Of a stretch of DNA of 64,000 nucleotides, positions 25,601 to 31,600 are shown one piece after another. Positions within the stretch are counted from its first letter, which is position 1. Each line of letters starts with the position of its first letter. The notes beneath the pieces were generated by a model that worked only from the letters and a program-made list of their open reading frames with translations, was not told where the DNA came from and made no database searches. The position numbers and the translations under genes were made by a program. Origin of the DNA: Corbicula japonica (taxonomy: Eukaryota; Mollusca; Bivalvia; Venerida; Cyrenidae); assembly GCA_038501625.1 (NCBI GenBank), contig JAZAYU010000012.1, positions 6,882,001-6,946,000 of the forward strand. Reading direction: 5' to 3'.

Positions 25601-28600
25601 CATGTATATGGAGAAAAGAGTTGACTTCTAACAGTCATTATAAAAATTACTTTTGATATTTCTAGGTCGCACATTTCCTGGGCATCCATATTTTGCGATG
25701 CAGCTTGGAAGTGGTCAGTTGGCATTGTTTAACCTTCTAAAAGCATACAGTTTAATGGACCCGGAAGTTGGCTATTGTCAGGGCCTCAGTTTTGTGGCGG
25801 GCATTCTGCTAATGCATGTAAGTAGTGTGATCGATTCTGTGGTGTTGTGTCGGGAAACGGTGCCTTCATTTCAAGCAGCTATTATCAATCTTAGAAAAGT
25901 TGCCACGAGTTCAAACAGTCAACATTACTTTTTATTTATTTATTGGTAAAATTAGCATTATGTGTTAAAGTTGATTAAAAAATTCCATATTAATTATGAG
26001 AAAGTTATAGATAATTGTAAATTCCTTCCAAATATAGTAACAATTAAAATGTCAAAAAATATCACAAGGACACGTTGTATTGACGAGTTGTCTCGTATCA
26101 GTGTATTTCAGTTATGCATATTTATAGCAATTTCCCAAATTCTAACTCACCATAGAATATTGTGTCTCAAAAGAATAATTACATTCATTAGTTAATCCAT
26201 GTGGCTTCAAAAATGATACCATCAGATTTATAGAATTAGATTGAAGTAAAATCTTACAGAATCACCCTCTTAACCCTTTGTGTATTTCATCTGATGGGCT
26301 GGCAGATCTGGATCTACACTGTTCACTCATGGATCACTGCAATGTCTCACAGAGTCCAGGGTTTTAATAACATCGTCAATATCATAAGATCTGTGCCCAA
26401 GGTTATAAAACTGATCATGGAAACCAGTCTCAAATCTCAAGCATCTGATTGGCTGAAATGGCGACCAGTCGCCATTTCAGCCAATTAGATGCTTGAGATT
26501 TGAGACTGGTTTCCAATCTCAGCTTTAAAACCTTCAACCCAGATGGAACTTTGTTATACTCAATGCAGCTAGAGCATGAAAACTTGAATTTGTTGTTTCA
26601 ATTAAAAAATAAATCAGAATTGGTCAGAATTTTTTAATTATCACTTTGAGTTGAATTTAAAATCCAACTCAAATATACTTGTTACATATAAGGGATGAGC
26701 ATTGTACTCATTGGTCTGACTGGTATTGTTTAACCCTTTCTTGTATAGATACACCTTTATTACTAGGGCGAACAGTTTAGATCCAGATCAGCCGGCACAT
26801 CCGTGCCATCTGATCAGGATCTAAACTGTTTGCTTTTTAATTCATTAGGTTGTTTCTTTCCTAAAGGCGACCAGTGCAGATCCTGATCAGACGGCACAGA
26901 TGTGCTGGCTGATCTGGATCTACACTGGTCACACATGTGCTGGCTGATCTGGATCTACACTGGTCACACACGCATAAAAATATTTATGGAGGAAAGGGTT
27001 AACAGATTTGATGTCTGGAAGTTCATCGACCAGCCATATTATTTGTCTGACATTTTGTTTGAGGTTTCATTATGCTGGTAGAATTCTTTGTCATGGAAAT
27101 ATTCTGACAGAAATAAAGTCTACTAAAGTACAAAAAGTACAAGACTTGTCAAAACAAATATAGACTTCTTGATTATGTGTGATGCATCATCATATAATGG
27201 ATCTTATGGCCTCAGTGAACAATGTAGACCAATTGATCAGGTTTTACACTAGTGGCAATTTAGTCAGAGAAGAATTATTCAACAAAACAGTTGGGATCCT
27301 CTTTTGAGTCTGCAATATGATCTGGATCTACATTAATCACGAAGTCAGTAATTGGCATTGCATGGCTAGGCATAGTTGACGCATGGGTTTGATCCGATAG
27401 TGGCAATATCATTTGTTTAATTATAATATGTCACATTTTATGCTTCACGATCCTTGATCAATTTTCCACTTGATTAAAAAGGATTAATTATCCTATATTT
27501 GATAGTTTAAAAACAAATGTGTTTTTATCTGCAGATGGAGGAAACCATAGCATTTGATACGTGGAAACATGTAATGTTCAATCTGGGACTACGAAAACAG
27601 TATAAACCCAACATGATAGCACTCCAGGTAAGTATATGTTTCTGAATATCTGATCTACCTGTATATTTACAGTCAAAGGGAGATAAATGTATCATGCAGT
27701 CAAAGGGAGAAAAATATCTCATAGTCAAAGGGAGATAAATGTCCCACGAAAGCAAAGGGAGATAAATGTCTCATGAAGTCAAAGGGAGATAAATGTCTCT
27801 TGAAGTCAAAGGGAGATAAATGTCTTGTGTAGTCAAAGGGAGATAAATGTCCTTGTAATCAAAGGGAGATAAATGTCACATGTAGTTAAAGGGAGATAAA
27901 TGCCCTTGAAATCGAAGGGAGATAAATTTCTCATGTAGTCAAAGGGAGATAAATGTCCTCGAAATCAAAGGGAGATAAATGTATTATGAAGTCAAAGAAA
28001 TATAAATGTCTCATGTGCTATCAAATGGAGAAAAGTTTTTTTGTCATTGCTGACAGACAGAGTTAAGAAATTATTGTTTTTATGCAATTTACAATTAAAA
28101 AGATATGTAACTCCTTACATATGTCAATGAAATATATTTATTATTACAACCCTGCAAATATCTGGGATTTCCATCATACATATTGCTGTCAGAAATTGAA
28201 TTTGACCAGTTTATGTTACTTGACAATAGAGATATACTTGATTTATTGATAGTTGTGATTTGATTTTTATTTAGAAATTTAGAATATGTATACATGTACC
28301 AACTTTTATTTTAAGATTTATTACAAAGTTGTTAAACTTTTCATATAGATGTTTAACCCTTTCCTGGATATATACGCATTTTTACACGTGTGCGACCAGT
28401 GTAGATCCAGATCAGCCGGCACATCTGTGCCGTCTGATCAGGATCTGCACTGGTCACATTTTGGTCAGAAATAACCTAATGAATCAAAAAGCGAACAGTT
28501 TAGATCCTGATCAGACGGCACGGATGTGCCAGCTGATCTGGATCTAAACTGTTCGCCCTAGCAATAAAGGTGTATCTATACAGGAAAGGGTTAAAGAACT

Positions 28601-31600
28601 CCAACAAACATACTCTTATCTCCCACTTTTAATGCAATCAAAACTGTGAATAGCAGTTTAGCTTTATTTTAAAAAGTGTTTTAACTTAATTTCAACAGGT
28701 TTTAAATCATGTGACCAGTGTAGACCCAGTAATGATGTGCTGGCTGATCCAGATCTACACTGGTTTTAGAGATCAGACAGCTTGGATGTACTTAGTGATG
28801 ATCTGAACCTACACTGGTCACAAACACAGTTGAAAAGTAAGAATGTATATTGTGAAGGCAAATATGTAAACACTTAACATGACTTTGTAGATCGAGTTGT
28901 ATCAGTTGACCAGACTTCTACATGACAACTATAAGGACCTGTACGACCACTTTGAAATGCACGAGATTGCGCCAACACTGTATGCTGCTCCGTGGTTCCT
29001 CACATTGTTTGCTTCACAGTTCCCCCTTGGATTTGTTGCTAGAGTTTTTGGTATGTTTACAGAATATATACAGTATTGTGCAGTTTAATTCAAGCATTTG
29101 TGAAACATAATCATTCTGTCAAAATGCTTCATATTGTTTTTTTTATAGCCTGGCACCAGCTAGATGGTTTATTAAGAAAACACTGAAATACTTATCATCT
29201 CCTTTTTATTCATTTCATTTTCTCTTTTTTTTTTACTGATTTGCTGAACCTATGTTCTGGGAGATAAGGGAAGTAAAATGCATGTCAGTAAGGTACCTGC
29301 AGGAGTTGCTCTTCTTGGAGGTATTGATGATTATTGTATAATTGACATGAGAATATATAACTGAACATAGGGACGGGAGCCAGTCTAGTTTTTTTAATGC
29401 TCTTCAAAAATACCCACTTAACTTAAAATGCCACTAAACCAACTTAAAATGCCTATGGCTTAGTGGACATAATTTTTTTGTTTTTTATGCTGTCTGGAAG
29501 ACAATATGTTTTATCTGCACATTTGTTTGTTTTACTTAATTTGTTTTATATATTTAATGTGATGTTAGAATTTGAAACATAATCATTATTTAAGTAACAA
29601 AAGTGGCCTTTATAAGGCAATTATAACATCAGGTGTTTGGAATTAAAAGAAATGTTTGTACAGTTGTGCTAAGGCAGCTGATTCTGTGGAAATTTTCTTG
29701 AATGCCTTTTATAAAGTCAATTACAAAAATTCGACTTTTTAAAATGCACTTAAGAAACATTTACAAAATGATGTTTACCTACATTTGAAAATGGTAAAAC
29801 TGCTTACATTTTATTTAAGTACAGTCGGACCTTGATAATTCGAACCTCGATAATTCGAACAAAGTAGATATTTCGAACTCGTATCTCGGTCCCGGCAAAA
29901 CGCCTATATACCTTATATGCATTAACTCTTGATCATTCGAACACCCGATATTTCGAACTTCGAACTCAAAGTCCAGTCCGTCCTTTTGATTTTCTATTAA
30001 TTTCACTCTCGATATTTCGAACACCTTTGAAATATATCGCTCAAAATTATGACATGTTAAAGTTTTCACACTTCAAGCGGATAACAATAGTGGCGCCGTA
30101 TGAATAGCACACGCTGTGAAACTGACACATTCAAGCAATGTGATACCTGTTACAAACAAATAACATTAAATTAAGCGATAAGTGCTTGTGAAACGATGAA
30201 ACGGTACTTTGAATGTCAGGATAATAGTGAGCGTGAACTAAGCATGTTGTGCAAGATGCACAATGTTTTAATGAAAAAAGACTTTGTAAGGCGGGCGGCC
30301 ATTCACACTAGCATGGCAAAGTTTGTAAATTAAACATCTGTGACGTGAAGATTTGTGATTTATGATTTGTGCTATCATTCACTACGTATATTATTTATGA
30401 CAAAATGTATTCGAGTTACGTTCATGTACATGTATATAATTATGTAAACATGCATATATAGTTTTGAAATAAAAATAAATAACAAATATTTGGCTTGTCT
30501 TTTATTTCACATACAAAAGATAATGTAGATAAACAGACATTAAAAACATGAACAAAAAATATCCACTTCCGCCGGCTGACAGTCCTTCGATAATTCGAAC
30601 ACCCCGATAATTCGAACTATTTTCTCCGTCCCGTCGAGTTCGAATTATCGAGGTTCGACTGTACTTTAAATTTGATCACATTTTGAATGCAGTAAGTTTT
30701 TTCTACATTAAGTTACCTACATTTGAAAATGGTTTAACTGCTCATATTTTATTAAATTACTTGAAATTTGATAACAATTTCAATACAGTATGTTTTATCT
30801 TAAGTTGGCAAGACTGTACATAGAAATAAAAAGCTCTCATTATTTGTTTAATGGTACCATATTGCAATAACACTATAACTCCTTCATAAATTTAATGGTA
30901 CTTACACCACTTTTGCACTTAAATGACAATAACTTGTTTACCAGACAAGCACTTCTCTAATAATGTAAAGTAAGTGAATCTGCAAATATTTAATAATTCT
31001 AGTCACGAAAGTTTGTCTCTGTTTCAAGACAATTCTCCAATGTTGGATAATGTCACAATTTCCTGTGTAATAAGGCTGTACTTTGTTAGTGCTGAAAGTC
31101 TCTGTCTTTTTTATATGCCTGTTTACGGAACATATCGGATTATAGGATTGCAGTGGGAATGACTACAAAAGTTGTCTACTTTTTAACTTGAGCAATATTT
31201 ATCTTTAACCCTTTCCTCCATATATTTACATTTTTACGCATGTGCGACCAGTGTAGATCCATATCAGCAGGCACATCTGTGCCATCTGATCAGGATCTGC
31301 AGTGGTCGCATTTTGGTCTGAAGTGACCCAATGATCATAAAGCGAACAGTGCAGATCCTGATCATATGGCATGGATGTGCCAGCTGATCTGGATCTACAC
31401 TGTTCGCCATGCGAAACAGACATGATCAGAATGTTTGTGGCCATAGTATCAAGTTCGATAATATAATTAATTAGCCAGATTGCGTCATTAGCTCAGAGTT
31501 ATGGCCCTTTAAACTCCTGATATTTGACCTATTTAGCACTGTGCCTTAATTTGGAAGGGAAAGTTTCATTTTTTAATGTTCATGATTTTTTTTATTCATG

